From NCBI RefSeq assembly GCF_014648435.1, contig NZ_BMRC01000006.1:186001-250000 (forward strand): DNA of 64,000 bases, read 5' to 3'. The notes below the pieces were generated by a model. It was not told the origin of the DNA. It saw only the letters and a list, made by a program, of their open reading frames with translations, and did no database searches. The stretch comes from Nonomuraea spiralis. GTDB lineage: Bacteria > Actinomycetota > Actinomycetes > Streptosporangiales > Streptosporangiaceae. Shown piece after piece: positions 43,394 to 51,899 of this stretch (position 1 is its first letter; every line of letters begins with the position of its first letter). The translations under genes and the position numbers were made by a program.

Positions 43394-44527
43394 GTGGCGT
43401 ATTTCGACGCGGCCTCGAGCGAGCCGCTCCACCCTCAGGCACGCGAGGCGCTGCTGGCGGCGATCGACGTCGGCTGGGCCGACCCCGCGAGACTGTACGG
43501 CCAGGCCCGCCGTGCTCACCTGCTGTTGGAGCAGGCCCGCACGGAGGTGGCCGAGGCGCTCGGCGCGCGACCCGACGAGGTGTCGTTCACCTCGTCCGGC
43601 ACGCAGGCCGTGCATCTCGGCGTCCTCGGCACCCTACACGGCAGGCGGAGGGTCGGGCGTCATCTGGTCACCAGCGCGGTCGAGCACTCCAGCGTCCTGC
43701 ACGCGGCCGGCGTGCACGAACGCGACGGCGGCACGGTCGAGACCGTGGGCGTCGACCTGCGCGGACGGGTCGATCTCGACGCGTTCGCCGCGGCGGTCGC
43801 GCGACCCGGCACCGCGCTGGCCTGCCTGCAGACCGCCAACCACGAGGTCGGCACCGCACAGCCGGTGGCCGAGGCGGCCGCCGCGTGCCGGGCCAACGGG
43901 GTGCCGCTGCTGGTGGACGCGGCCCAGACGGCCGGCCGGATGCCGGTCCCGCCCGGCTGGTCGGTGCTGACGGCCAGCGCCCACAAGTGGGGCGGCCCGG
44001 CCGGGGTGGGCGTGCTGGCGGTGCGCAAGGGCACCCGTTTCCGCTCGTTCCTGCCCGAGGACGAGCGCGAACGGCGGCGGGTGCCGGGTTTCGAGAACGT
44101 GCCCGGCATCGTGGCCGCGGCGGCGGCGCTGCGCGCGATGAGCGCCGAGGCGGCCCAGGAGCAGGCGCGGTTGTCCGAGCTCGTCACCCGGATCAGGGAG
44201 ACCGTCCCCGCGATCGTGCCGGACGTCGAGGTGATCGGCGACCCGGTCGGCCGGGCGCCCCACATCGTCACCTTCTCCTGCCTCTACGTCGACGGCGAGG
44301 CGCTGCTCACCGAACTGGACAAGGCGGGATTCGCCGTATCGTCCGGAAGTTCATGCACCGCTAGTACGCTTCGTCCATCGCACGTTCTCGAAGCGATGGG
44401 CGTACTGACGCATGGGAATGTCCGGGTGTCGCTGCCCAGGGGCACCTCCGCGGCCGAGGTCGACAGGTTCCTGGCCGTGCTGCCCGACCTGGTTCACCGC
44501 ATCCGGCACGACGCAGGAGTCGCATGA
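43394..44527 (+). CDS. Cysteine desulfurase (class V aminotransferase)
   Basis: A 377-residue PLP enzyme that removes sulfur from cysteine. The PLP lysine is in TASAHKWGGPAG, the cofactor phosphate region is FTSSGTQAVHLG and the persulfide Cys lies in the SGSSCTAS loop. It is shorter than IscS. Its stop overlaps a TusA-like sulfur carrier gene (ATGA), suggesting that the carrier accepts its sulfur, perhaps for thionucleotide or cofactor synthesis. GTG 43394 is the only start giving the normal N-terminus AYFDAASS. Confidence 0.9.
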   Translation: MAYFDAASSEPLHPQAREALLAAIDVGWADPARLYGQARRAHLLLEQARTEVAEALGARPDEVSFTSSGTQAVHLGVLGTLHGRRRVGRHLVTSAVEHSSVLHAAGVHERDGGTVETVGVDLRGRVDLDAFAAAVARPGTALACLQTANHEVGTAQPVAEAAAACRANGVPLLVDAAQTAGRMPVPPGWSVLTASAHKWGGPAGVGVLAVRKGTRFRSFLPEDERERRRVPGFENVPGIVAAAAALRAMSAEAAQEQARLSELVTRIRETVPAIVPDVEVIGDPVGRAPHIVTFSCLYVDGEALLTELDKAGFAVSSGSSCTASTLRPSHVLEAMGVLTHGNVRVSLPRGTSAAEVDRFLAVLPDLVHRIRHDAGVA

Positions 44528-44769
44528 CCGAGGTAACTCAGCCGGCATTGACGATCGACGCGCTCGGCAAGAAGTGCCCGATCCCGATCATCATGCTCGC
44601 CGAGCAGATCAATCACGTGCCGCTCAACGCCGTGGTGGCGGTGCTGGCCGACGATCCGGCCGCCTACACCGACGTACCGGCCTGGTGCCGGCTGAAGTCC
44701 CACCGCCACGTGGCCTCCTACGAGCTGCCCTCGGGCGGCTGGGCCATCCACGTGATGCGCAACTACTGA
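44524..44769 (+). CDS. TusA-like sulfurtransferase / sulfur carrier
   Basis: An 81-residue protein of the TusA/SirA fold. The CPIP motif at residues 18-21 (LGKKCPIPIIMLAEQI) carries the persulfide cysteine at the start of the first helix. It is coupled by overlap to the upstream cysteine desulfurase, its probable donor. The acceptor is not indicated. Confidence 0.88.
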   Translation: MTEVTQPALTIDALGKKCPIPIIMLAEQINHVPLNAVVAVLADDPAAYTDVPAWCRLKSHRHVASYELPSGGWAIHVMRNY

Positions 44770-44823
44770 CGGTTTGTGGGTAGGGCCCTCCCCTGAGGGG
44801 ACATCGACCTTTCGGGGGAAACC

Positions 44824-45252
44824 ATGGCCAAGGGGAACGAGACCGCCCGCGACGTGATGAGCACGGGCACGGAGTGCATCGCCGCGCACGAGACGCTCGA
44901 CCGGGCGGCGCAGATGATGCGCAACAGCGACGTGGGGGCACTGCCCGTGTGCGGGCCCGACGACCGCGTGACGGGCATCATCACCGACCGCGACATCGTG
45001 GTGAAGTGCGTCGCGGCCGGTCACGACCCCGCGCAGGTGACGGCGGGCGAACTGGCGACCGGCCTGGTCTGGGTGCCGGCGGACGCCACCGTGCAGGAGG
45101 CGCTCACGCGCATGGAGCAGAACCAGATCAAGCGGCTGCCCGTACTGGAGGGCGAGCGCATCGTCGGCATGATCAGCGAGGCCGACCTCGCCCAGCACCT
45201 GCCCGACGACCAGCTCGCCGAGTTCGTGCACCGGGTGTACGCCAAGCACTGA
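44824..45252 (+). CDS. CBS-pair domain protein
   Basis: A 142-residue protein made of two CBS domains: residues 8-65 (ARDVMSTGTECIAAHETLDRA, then LPVCGPDDRVTGIITDRDIV) and 72-135 (KRLPVLEGERIVGMISEADLA). Such free-standing pairs bind adenosine nucleotides and act as energy or stress sensors. ATG 44824 has GGGGG seven bases upstream. The partner is unknown. Confidence 0.9.
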   Translation: MAKGNETARDVMSTGTECIAAHETLDRAAQMMRNSDVGALPVCGPDDRVTGIITDRDIVVKCVAAGHDPAQVTAGELATGLVWVPADATVQEALTRMEQNQIKRLPVLEGERIVGMISEADLAQHLPDDQLAEFVHRVYAKH

Positions 45253-45265
45253 CCGTGAGGGAGAT

Positions 45266-45296
45266 CGCCCCGCCACGCCTTCCGGCCGGCGGGGCG
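45266..45296. terminator. Bidirectional hairpin between CBS and PfkB genes
   Basis: CGCCCCGCC (45266-45274) pairs with GGCGGGGCG (45288-45296) between two convergent genes. Confidence 0.7.
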
Positions 45297-45304
45297 TTCG
45301 GCTG

Positions 45305-46291
45305 TCAGGGGTGGTAGCAGCGCACGTGGTCGGCGATCTCGGCGGCGGCCTCGGCGCCGTACGCGGCCGTGAAGCGCTCCAGGAAGACCTTCTGCCCCAG
45401 TTCGTACTCCTGGCCGCCGACGCGCTCCAGCACGTGCGTGGCCGTCAGGTTGCCGATCTGGCCACAGCGCTCCAGCGGCAGCCCCCACGCCAGCCCGGAC
45501 AGGAACCCGGCGCGGAAGGCGTCGCCGACGCCCGTGGGATCGGCCTTGCCCCGCTCGGGAGCCGGTGCGACCTGCACGGACGGCTCGCCCTTGCGGTCGA
45601 TGACCGCGCCCTTGGGGCCGAGCGTGGTGATCCGGACGCCGACCCGGTCGAGGATCTCCTCGTCGGACCAGCCGGTCTTCTGCTCGATGAGCCCCTTCTC
45701 GTAGTCGTTGGAGAACAGGTACGCGGCGCCGTCGACGAGCTGCCTGATCTGCTCGTCCTCCATACGGGCGAGCTGCTGGGAGATGTCGGCGGCGAACGGG
45801 ATGCCGCGCTGGCGGCACTCGTCGGTGTGGCGCAACATCGCGTCGGGGTCGTTGGGGCTGATCAGCACCAGGTCGAGCCCGCCGATCCGGGCGGAGACCG
45901 GCTGCAGCTCGATCAGCCGCGCCTCGGCCATCGCCCCGGTGTAGAAGGAGGCGATCTGGTTGTGGTGCTCGTCGGTGGTGCAAAGGAAACGCGCGGTGTG
46001 CTGCGTCTCGGAGACGTGCACGGATTCGCAGTCGACGCCGTGGCGCTCCAGCCAGGAGCGGTAGTCGGCGAAGTCGTTGCCGACGGCGCCCACCAGGATC
46101 GGCTTGAGGCCGAGGCAGCCCATGCCGAAGGCGATGTTGGCCGCGCAGCCGCCGCGACGGATCTGAAGGTCGTCGACCAGGAACGAGAGCGACACCCGGT
46201 CGAGCTGCTCGGCGATGAGCTGATCGCCGAAGCTTCCTGGGAACGTCATCAGGTGGTCTGTCGCGATGGAGCCGGTTACGGCGATGCGCAC
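45305..46291 (-). CDS. PfkB-family carbohydrate/nucleoside kinase
   Basis: A 328-residue ribokinase-fold enzyme. The N-terminal GCAANIAFGMGCLG signature and the C-terminal DPTGVGDAFRAGFLSG with catalytic Asp are intact. Overall look is close to the adenosine-kinase-like actinobacterial PfkB proteins, but the sugar or nucleoside substrate cannot be fixed. GTG 46291 is preceded by GAGGAAGAAG; a longer reading to 46360 has no ribosome site. It is a single gene. Confidence 0.88.
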   Translation of the reverse strand: MRIAVTGSIATDHLMTFPGSFGDQLIAEQLDRVSLSFLVDDLQIRRGGCAANIAFGMGCLGLKPILVGAVGNDFADYRSWLERHGVDCESVHVSETQHTARFLCTTDEHHNQIASFYTGAMAEARLIELQPVSARIGGLDLVLISPNDPDAMLRHTDECRQRGIPFAADISQQLARMEDEQIRQLVDGAAYLFSNDYEKGLIEQKTGWSDEEILDRVGVRITTLGPKGAVIDRKGEPSVQVAPAPERGKADPTGVGDAFRAGFLSGLAWGLPLERCGQIGNLTATHVLERVGGQEYELGQKVFLERFTAAYGAEAAAEIADHVRCYHP

Positions 46292-46346
46292 GGGATTCTT
46301 CTTCCTCGTTGTCAGCAGGCCAATGAGCCCCACGAGAATACGCGAA

Positions 46347-46376
46347 GGTCCCGCTCGCACAAAGGCGGGCGGGACC
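46347..46376 (-). terminator. Hairpin after erpA
   Basis: A 12-bp stem with one G-T pair (46347-46358 with 46365-46376), 24 bases downstream of the erpA stop. Confidence 0.6.
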
Positions 46377-46399
46377 CCACAGGCCGAAGCCGTGACCCC

Positions 46400-46753
46400 T
46401 TAGTTGAACGAGTCGCCACAGGCGCACGAGCCGGTGGCGTTGGGGTTGTCGATGGTGAAGCCCTGCTTCTCGATCGTGTCGACGAAGTCGATGCTGGCGC
46501 CCAGCAGGTAGGGGGCGCTCATGCGGTCGGTGACCACGCTCACACCACCGAAGTCCGTCACCACGTCACCGTCCATGGAACGGTCGTCGAAGAAGAGCTG
46601 GTAGCGCAGGCCGGAGCAACCACCCGGCTGCACGGCGACCCTCAGCTGCAGACCTTCCTCGCCCTGCTGCTCCAGCAGGCTCTTGACCTTCGCGGCGGCC
46701 GCGTCAGTCAGGATCAGACCCTGCGTCGTGGTCTCGCTGCTCTCAACCGTCAT
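46400..46753 (-). CDS. erpA: Iron-sulfur cluster insertion protein (A-type carrier)
   Basis: A 117-residue A-type carrier that delivers iron-sulfur clusters. The three conserved cysteines are in PGGCSGLRY and GSCACGDSF. The start ATG 46753 has GGGAG nearby; the long upstream in-frame reading has no support. It is divergent from nadA, whose product needs a 4Fe-4S cluster. Confidence 0.92.
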   Translation of the reverse strand: MTVESSETTTQGLILTDAAAAKVKSLLEQQGEEGLQLRVAVQPGGCSGLRYQLFFDDRSMDGDVVTDFGGVSVVTDRMSAPYLLGASIDFVDTIEKQGFTIDNPNATGSCACGDSFN

Positions 46754-46884
46754 CTGCTGACTCCCTAACCCGGCTGTCTGATTCCGACGTCCTACTGATG
46801 ACGCTACCAACACATGGCCCATGCCACACATTCCCGGGTCCCCAACCTCCGGAATAACCACATTCGTCCGTGTGTCATAGTGAG

Positions 46885-46903
46885 TATCGTCAAAACGACG
46901 ATA
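46885..46903. promoter_or_regulatory. Inverted repeat before nadA, candidate NAD-regulator operator
   Basis: TATCGTC (46885-46891) and GACGATA (46897-46903) are perfect 7-bp arms around AAAAC. The repeat ends 14 bases before the nadA start and overlaps the region where RNA polymerase would begin, so a bound repressor would block it. Confidence 0.55.
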
Positions 46904-46916
46904 AGGGGGTATGGCG

Positions 46917-48068
46917 ATGGCCACCCAGACTGGGCTGCCGCTCTTCGTCCTCGGGCAGGGCGCCGATCCGCACAGCGAGAAGGGCGTCGAGTGCCCCGGC
47001 GAGCTGCCGCCGGCGTCCGACCCGGACCTGGTCGAGCGGGCCCGCAAGGCCAAGGAGGCGCTGGGCGACCGCCTGTTCGTGCTGGGCCACCACTACCAGC
47101 GCGACGAGGTCATCCAGTTCGCCGACGTGACGGGCGACTCCTTCAAGCTCGCCCAGCAGGCCGCGGCGCGTCCCGAGGCCGAGTTCATCGTCTTCTGCGG
47201 CGTGCACTTCATGGCCGAGTCCGCCGACATCCTGACCGGCGACGGGCAGAAGGTTGTGCTGCCCGACCTGGCCGCCGGGTGCTCGATGGCCGACATGGCC
47301 ACGTTCGACCAGGTGGAGGAGTGCTGGGAGGCCCTTGAGGACGCCGGTCTGGCCGGTGAGGTGGTCCCGGTCACGTACATGAACTCCAGCGCCGACATCA
47401 AGGCGTTCTGCGGCCGCAACGGCGGCGTGGTGTGCACCTCCTCCAACGCCAAGAGGGCGCTGGACTGGGCGTTCGAGCAGGGCCGCAAGGTGCTGTTCCT
47501 GCCCGACCAGCACCTCGGGCGCAACACGGCGGTCCTGGAGATGGGCATGTCGCTGGAGGACTGCGTGGTCTGGAACCCGCACCGTCCCGGCGGCGGCCTG
47601 ACCCGCGAGCAGCTCGACCGGGCGCGGATGATCCTGTGGAAGGGCCACTGCTCGGTGCACGGCCGCTTCACGCCCGAGTCCGTCGACGACGTACGCGCCC
47701 GCATCCCCGGCGTGAACGTGCTCGTGCACCCCGAGTGCCGGCACGAGGTGGTGCTCAAGGCCGACCACGTGGGCTCGACCGAGCACATCATCAAAACCCT
47801 CCAGGCCGCTCCCGCCGGTTCGAGCTGGGCCATCGGCACCGAGCTGAACCTGGTCAAGCGGCTGGCCACCATGTTCCCCGACAAGAACGTCTCGTTCCTG
47901 GACCGGACGGTCTGCTACTGCTCCACCATGAACCGCATCGACCTGCCCCACCTGGTGTGGGCGCTGGAGTCGCTCGTCCTGGGCGACGTCGTCAACCGGA
48001 TCACGGTGGACGACGACACCGCCCACTGGGCCAGGGTCGCCCTCGACCGCATGCTGGCCCTCCCGTAA
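46917..48068 (+). CDS. nadA: Quinolinate synthase A
   Basis: A 383-residue 4Fe-4S enzyme that condenses iminoaspartate with dihydroxyacetone phosphate to quinolinate, the first ring precursor of NAD. Cluster cysteines are visible in VFCGVHFMAES, HPECRHEVV and VCYCSTMNR. I use ATG 46917, seven bases after AAGGGGG; ATG 46911 is too close to it. nadB and nadC are not next to it, so the gene is separately controlled, perhaps through the repeat upstream. Confidence 0.95.
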   Translation: MATQTGLPLFVLGQGADPHSEKGVECPGELPPASDPDLVERARKAKEALGDRLFVLGHHYQRDEVIQFADVTGDSFKLAQQAAARPEAEFIVFCGVHFMAESADILTGDGQKVVLPDLAAGCSMADMATFDQVEECWEALEDAGLAGEVVPVTYMNSSADIKAFCGRNGGVVCTSSNAKRALDWAFEQGRKVLFLPDQHLGRNTAVLEMGMSLEDCVVWNPHRPGGGLTREQLDRARMILWKGHCSVHGRFTPESVDDVRARIPGVNVLVHPECRHEVVLKADHVGSTEHIIKTLQAAPAGSSWAIGTELNLVKRLATMFPDKNVSFLDRTVCYCSTMNRIDLPHLVWALESLVLGDVVNRITVDDDTAHWARVALDRMLALP

Positions 48069-48081
48069 CCGGCCGAGCCTG

Positions 48082-48114
48082 GCCGCGGCGAGGAGCGCCC
48101 GCCCTCGCCGCGGC
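48082..48114. terminator. Bidirectional 12-bp hairpin
   Basis: GCCGCGGCGAGG (48082-48093) pairs perfectly with CCTCGCCGCGGC (48103-48114) between nadA and the convergent SIMPL gene. Confidence 0.75.
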
Positions 48115-48716
48115 TAGGCGAAGTCGTAGCCGACGCGGACGGTGACCGTGAGGGTCTGGCGGCCCGGACTGACCGAGGGGGCGCTGTCGGCCGCCGCGAA
48201 GGCCATGGTGGTCAGCGGCTGGGCGCCGCCCTTGACCTCCTCGGCGATCGAGACGACCGGGCCGAGCGGGCGGCCGGCCAGCCCGGCGTACTGGGATGCC
48301 TTGGCCGCGGCGTCCGCGAACGCCCTCGACCTGGCCTCGCCGAGCACCGACGCCGGGTCGGACAGCTCGAAGGCCACGCCGTTGAGCCGGGCCTCCTCGC
48401 CCACGCCCGCCACCGTGTCGATGACGGCGTCGGCCCGCGACAGGTCCCTGACGACGACCTCGACGCCCTGCGCCGCGCGGTAGGCCGACACCTTCGGGAA
48501 GACCTCGTACTCGGGGCCCAGGGAGAGCTCGACCGTACGCACGTCGTGGGCCGCGACGCCGGCCTGGCGCAGCGCGTCGGCCAGCCGGGCCGCGGCGGCC
48601 CTGACGGCCGTGAACGCCTCGGAGGCCGACGGCCTGCGCACCTCGACGCCCGCCAGCAACCGCAGGACGTCGGGAGCGGCCTGCACGCTGCCCTCACCGA
48701 CGACGGAGATGTCCAC
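48114..48716 (-). CDS. SIMPL-domain protein
   Basis: A 200-residue protein of the SIMPL (DUF541) family: SVVGEGSVQAAPDVLRLLAG at the start, then SLGPEYE and YRAAQGVEVVVRDLS. No signal peptide is seen, unlike many relatives. The fold builds ring-shaped oligomers, but its role in actinomycetes is not defined. Start GTG 48716 has a poly-G purine run upstream. It is a single gene. Confidence 0.85.
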   Translation of the reverse strand: MDISVVGEGSVQAAPDVLRLLAGVEVRRPSASEAFTAVRAAAARLADALRQAGVAAHDVRTVELSLGPEYEVFPKVSAYRAAQGVEVVVRDLSRADAVIDTVAGVGEEARLNGVAFELSDPASVLGEARSRAFADAAAKASQYAGLAGRPLGPVVSIAEEVKGGAQPLTTMAFAAADSAPSVSPGRQTLTVTVRVGYDFA

Positions 48717-48782
48717 TCCTGCCCCCCTCGACTGGGTTCGCCTCGATCCTACGGGCGTGTCCTGCCCCCGCCTACGGGAAGC

Positions 48783-50126
48783 TCACACGGCGCCGGCGAT
48801 CGCGCCCGGATCGTCCAGCTCGACCTGGTGCCCGGAGGCGGGCAGGAGGACGAGCTTGGCGTCGAAGGCGACGGCCAGCCGCTCCTGGCGGGCGTCCCGG
48901 GCGCCGGCGGCGATCACGGTGACCGGGATGTCGGGGAAGGGGTGCCCGTACCGGATGCGGCGCAGGTCGGCGGCCATGTCGCGGCGGGCCAGCCACTCCC
49001 CCGCCACCGCCGCGGGCACCTTGCCCATGCGGTACACGCCGAAGGGGTCGCCCGTACCCGTGACCAGGCGGTGTGTCAGGGGCCCGGCCAGGCGGGCCAG
49101 CGCGTTGGCGCCCCACGTGCCGCCCAGGGCGGGCAGCCACGCGCCCAGGGCGGCGGCGAGCGCGAGCGGGCGGCGCAGGGGCGGCGGGCACGGGTCCACC
49201 AGGACGAGCTTGGCCACGCACAACGGGTGCAGCCGGGCGAACGCCTCGGCGTGCCAGCAGGACGCGCCGTGCGCGACCAAGGTGACCTGGGACGGGTGCG
49301 AGGGGGCCAGCGCGGCCAGCCGGGCGACCTCGCCGTACAGGGTGGGCCGGTCGGGGGCGGGCGGGCTGAGGCCGAGCCCCGGACGGTCGAAGCGGACGAC
49401 CCGGTGACCGGCGGCCAGCGCCGCGGCCACGGCGTCCCAGTGGAACCAGGCGCCGCCGAGCCCCGCCGTGATGAGCACGCCGGGGCCCGCGCCCTGGTCG
49501 ACGACGTGCGGCGGGCCGCAGGAGCTCTCGTCGCCGTCGTGGACGAGCAGCCTGAGCGCCACGTACACCAGCCAGACGGCGATCATCGTGAGCTGGGCGC
49601 GGTGCGCGAGGCCGGCCCACCGGCCGGCGGCCAGGGCGGCCAGCATGACCAGGGTGGCCGCCACGTTCAGGCCGGTGAGCGTCCATGACACCACCGAGCG
49701 CCAGCGCGCGGCGAGCAGCGCCATCGCGGTCAGCAGGGCCACCACGCCCAGCGCCCCGACGACCAGGTGGAACAGGTGGGAGGCCCCGTCGCCACGGCAG
49801 GACGGATCGCTGAGCACGGCGCAGTCGAGCGGGAACAGGCCGGACAGGACCGTCAGCAGCCCGAACGCGGTCAGCGCCAGCCAGCCGGCCCACTCGCGCG
49901 CCACCCGCGGCACCACGGCCACGGCGGCCAGGCAGGCCAGCCCCGACAGCACGTCGCTGACCCGGAACAACCGCGTCCAGGGCTGGTCGCGGGCGGCCAG
50001 CTCGCTGACGTAACCGTCGGTCCTGTCCACGGCGGGCGTGGTGAACTGCCCGGTGATCCACGCGCTGTACAACACCGCCGCCACGATGAGCACCGAGGCG
50101 GCGGCGACGAACAACCTTCGCTCCAC
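48783..50126 (-). CDS. DUF998-like membrane domain fused to an alpha/beta hydrolase fold lacking the serine nucleophile
   Basis: A 447-residue protein. Residues 1-195 hold about six hydrophobic segments like DUF998 proteins (TPAVDRTDGYVSELAARDQP, SGLFPLDCAV). Residues 205-447 have the hydrolase fold: oxyanion area ITAGLGG, FDRPGLGLS, and the C-terminal His in ASGHQVELDD. At the nucleophile elbow, where GHSxGG is expected, it reads VAHGASC, with Gly287 in the serine position. It is probably non-catalytic or uses another mechanism. Start GTG 50126. Separate expression is likely. Confidence 0.75.
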   Translation of the reverse strand: MERRLFVAAASVLIVAAVLYSAWITGQFTTPAVDRTDGYVSELAARDQPWTRLFRVSDVLSGLACLAAVAVVPRVAREWAGWLALTAFGLLTVLSGLFPLDCAVLSDPSCRGDGASHLFHLVVGALGVVALLTAMALLAARWRSVVSWTLTGLNVAATLVMLAALAAGRWAGLAHRAQLTMIAVWLVYVALRLLVHDGDESSCGPPHVVDQGAGPGVLITAGLGGAWFHWDAVAAALAAGHRVVRFDRPGLGLSPPAPDRPTLYGEVARLAALAPSHPSQVTLVAHGASCWHAEAFARLHPLCVAKLVLVDPCPPPLRRPLALAAALGAWLPALGGTWGANALARLAGPLTHRLVTGTGDPFGVYRMGKVPAAVAGEWLARRDMAADLRRIRYGHPFPDIPVTVIAAGARDARQERLAVAFDAKLVLLPASGHQVELDDPGAIAGAV

Positions 50127-50151
50127 GTGACGATTACACCACTATGGGTGT

Positions 50152-50709
50152 TCAGAGGCCCGGAGCACCCCATACCGGGAACCATCGGCTGAGGTCGGAC
50201 TCCAGCGGCAGCTCGCCCTCCAGAGCGCCCCTGGCCTGCAGTTCGAGCGCGTTGTCGCGCCGCTGCCCGGGCAGCGGCGCGAACGGGTAGAACGTGCCGC
50301 GCTTGTACAGGTAGACGACGGCCAGCCGCCTGCCGTCCGGATCGGCGAACGACACCAGCGAGCACAACAACGACGGCCCGAACCCGGCCGACTCCAGCGA
50401 GGAGTTGACCGCGTGCAGCTCGGTGACCAGGTCGCTGACGTCGTCGGGCGAGCGCCGGACCAGCAGCCAGGTGTAGCCGTAGCCGTCGTCGGACTCCTCG
50501 ACGCGCTCACCGAGCAGCGCCTTGACGTCGCGTTCCAGCGTGGCGAACGCGCCGCCCTCCGCCGCCCGGAACGACACCGAGCCGAGACCGGTGGGGACGA
50601 GACCGGTCGCGGCCTGGAGCGTCACGGCGGCGGACGGCAGCGCGAACAGCGCGTCGAGATTGGGCTTGGCCGGCTTGGACCGGCCCAGCAGCGCGTCGAG
50701 CCAGCCCAT
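50152..50709 (-). CDS. pspAB: PspA-associated protein PspAB
   Basis: A 185-residue soluble protein that begins MGWLDALLGRSKPAKPNLDALFA, the recognisable start of the PspAB family, and contains YTWLLVRRSPDDVSDLVTEL. Its function is not established, but it always accompanies PspA and HtpX in actinomycetes. It is the last gene of pspA-pspAA-htpX-pspAB, 6 bases after htpX. Confidence 0.85.
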   Translation of the reverse strand: MGWLDALLGRSKPAKPNLDALFALPSAAVTLQAATGLVPTGLGSVSFRAAEGGAFATLERDVKALLGERVEESDDGYGYTWLLVRRSPDDVSDLVTELHAVNSSLESAGFGPSLLCSLVSFADPDGRRLAVVYLYKRGTFYPFAPLPGQRRDNALELQARGALEGELPLESDLSRWFPVWGAPGL

Positions 50710-50715
50710 ACGGTC

Positions 50716-51615
50716 TCAGCCCCTTCCGAGCTGCTTGGAGATGGACGCGAGGAGTTCGAGCCGCCGTTCCAGCGGCGGGTGCGTGGAGAACAGGTTCGCC
50801 AGCGTCTGCCCCTTGGCCAGCGCCGGGGCGAAGTAGAAGGCGTTGAACGGCTCCGCCTCGCGCAGATCCCTGGTCGGGATCCTCGCCATGTCGCCGGTGA
50901 CCTTGGTCAGCGCGCTGGCCAGGGCCGAGGGACGCTGCGTGAGCAGGGCTCCGGCCCGGTCGGCGGCCAGCTCGCGGTAACGCGACAGGGCCCGGGTGAG
51001 CAGGAAGCTGACGGCGTACACGATGATCGAGACCAGCATGATGATCAGCCCGACCGGGATGCCGCCCTGGCCGTTGTCCCTGCGCCCGCCGAAGCCGGCG
51101 TAGAGGGCGAACCGGGTCATGAGCCCCGCGACGATCCCCAGGAACGAGGCGATCGTCATGACGGCGACGTCGCGGTGGGCGACGTGCGACAACTCGTGGG
51201 CCAGGACGCCTTCGAGCTCCTGCGGCTCCAGGCGGCGCAGGATGCCCGTCGTCACGCAGACGACGGCCCGCTTCTGGTTGCGGCCGGTGGCGAAGGCGTT
51301 GGGGACGTCGGAGTCGGCGATCGCCACCCGCGGCTTGGGCATGTCGGCCAGCGCGCACAGCCGGTCGATCAGGCCGTGGAGCTCGGGGGCCTCCTGTGGG
51401 GAGACCTCCCGCCCGTGCATCGCGAACAACGCGATGCGGTCGGACAGGAAGTACTGCACCAGCAGCAGCCCCCCGGCGAGCACCAGCACGGTCAGCGCGC
51501 GCACGCCGAGGGCGATCAGCACGCCGACGAACACCACGTAGAGCAGCCCCAGCAGGAACATCGTCACGACCATGCGGCGGGTCAGGCCGCTGTCGGACGC
51601 GAACCGCGTACCCAC
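50716..51615 (-). CDS. htpX: HtpX-type membrane zinc protease
   Basis: A 299-residue M48B protease for misfolded membrane proteins. Two N-terminal helices (16-35 and 37-58) precede the zinc site HELSHVAHRD, with third-ligand region AADRAGALL after two more hydrophobic segments. It belongs to the psp operon, 5 bases after pspAA, which ties it to envelope-stress repair. Confidence 0.92.
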   Translation of the reverse strand: MGTRFASDSGLTRRMVVTMFLLGLLYVVFVGVLIALGVRALTVLVLAGGLLLVQYFLSDRIALFAMHGREVSPQEAPELHGLIDRLCALADMPKPRVAIADSDVPNAFATGRNQKRAVVCVTTGILRRLEPQELEGVLAHELSHVAHRDVAVMTIASFLGIVAGLMTRFALYAGFGGRRDNGQGGIPVGLIIMLVSIIVYAVSFLLTRALSRYRELAADRAGALLTQRPSALASALTKVTGDMARIPTRDLREAEPFNAFYFAPALAKGQTLANLFSTHPPLERRLELLASISKQLGRG

Positions 51616-51620
51616 GGGAC

Positions 51621-51899
51621 TCAGCCCGGAATGAGGCCTTGGTCGCCCAGCATCTCCCGGACCTCCTCGATCGAGGCGTCCGCGGGGGGAAGGATCAGCT
51701 CTGACGGCTCAAGGCTGTCGTCGGGAAGCGCCTTGCCCACATGGCGCACCTTGTCGAGCAACGCGTGCAGCTTGACGCGGAAGGCACTCTCGTCGCCGGT
51801 CTCGATGGCGGCCTCGAGCTCGCTGTCGAGCTCGTTGAGCACCGCGATGTCGTCCGCCGAGATCTCCACCTGGCCCTCGCCCATGATTCTGACGATCAT
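51621..51899 (-). CDS. pspAA: PspA-associated protein PspAA
   Basis: A 92-residue acidic protein (MIVRIMGEGQVEISADDIAVL start, DELDSELE-type helix region) of the PspAA family, found only next to PspA. Its ATG overlaps the pspA stop, so the two are made together. It is thought to be a PspA partner; the mechanism is not known. Confidence 0.85.
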   Translation of the reverse strand: MIVRIMGEGQVEISADDIAVLNELDSELEAAIETGDESAFRVKLHALLDKVRHVGKALPDDSLEPSELILPPADASIEEVREMLGDQGLIPG

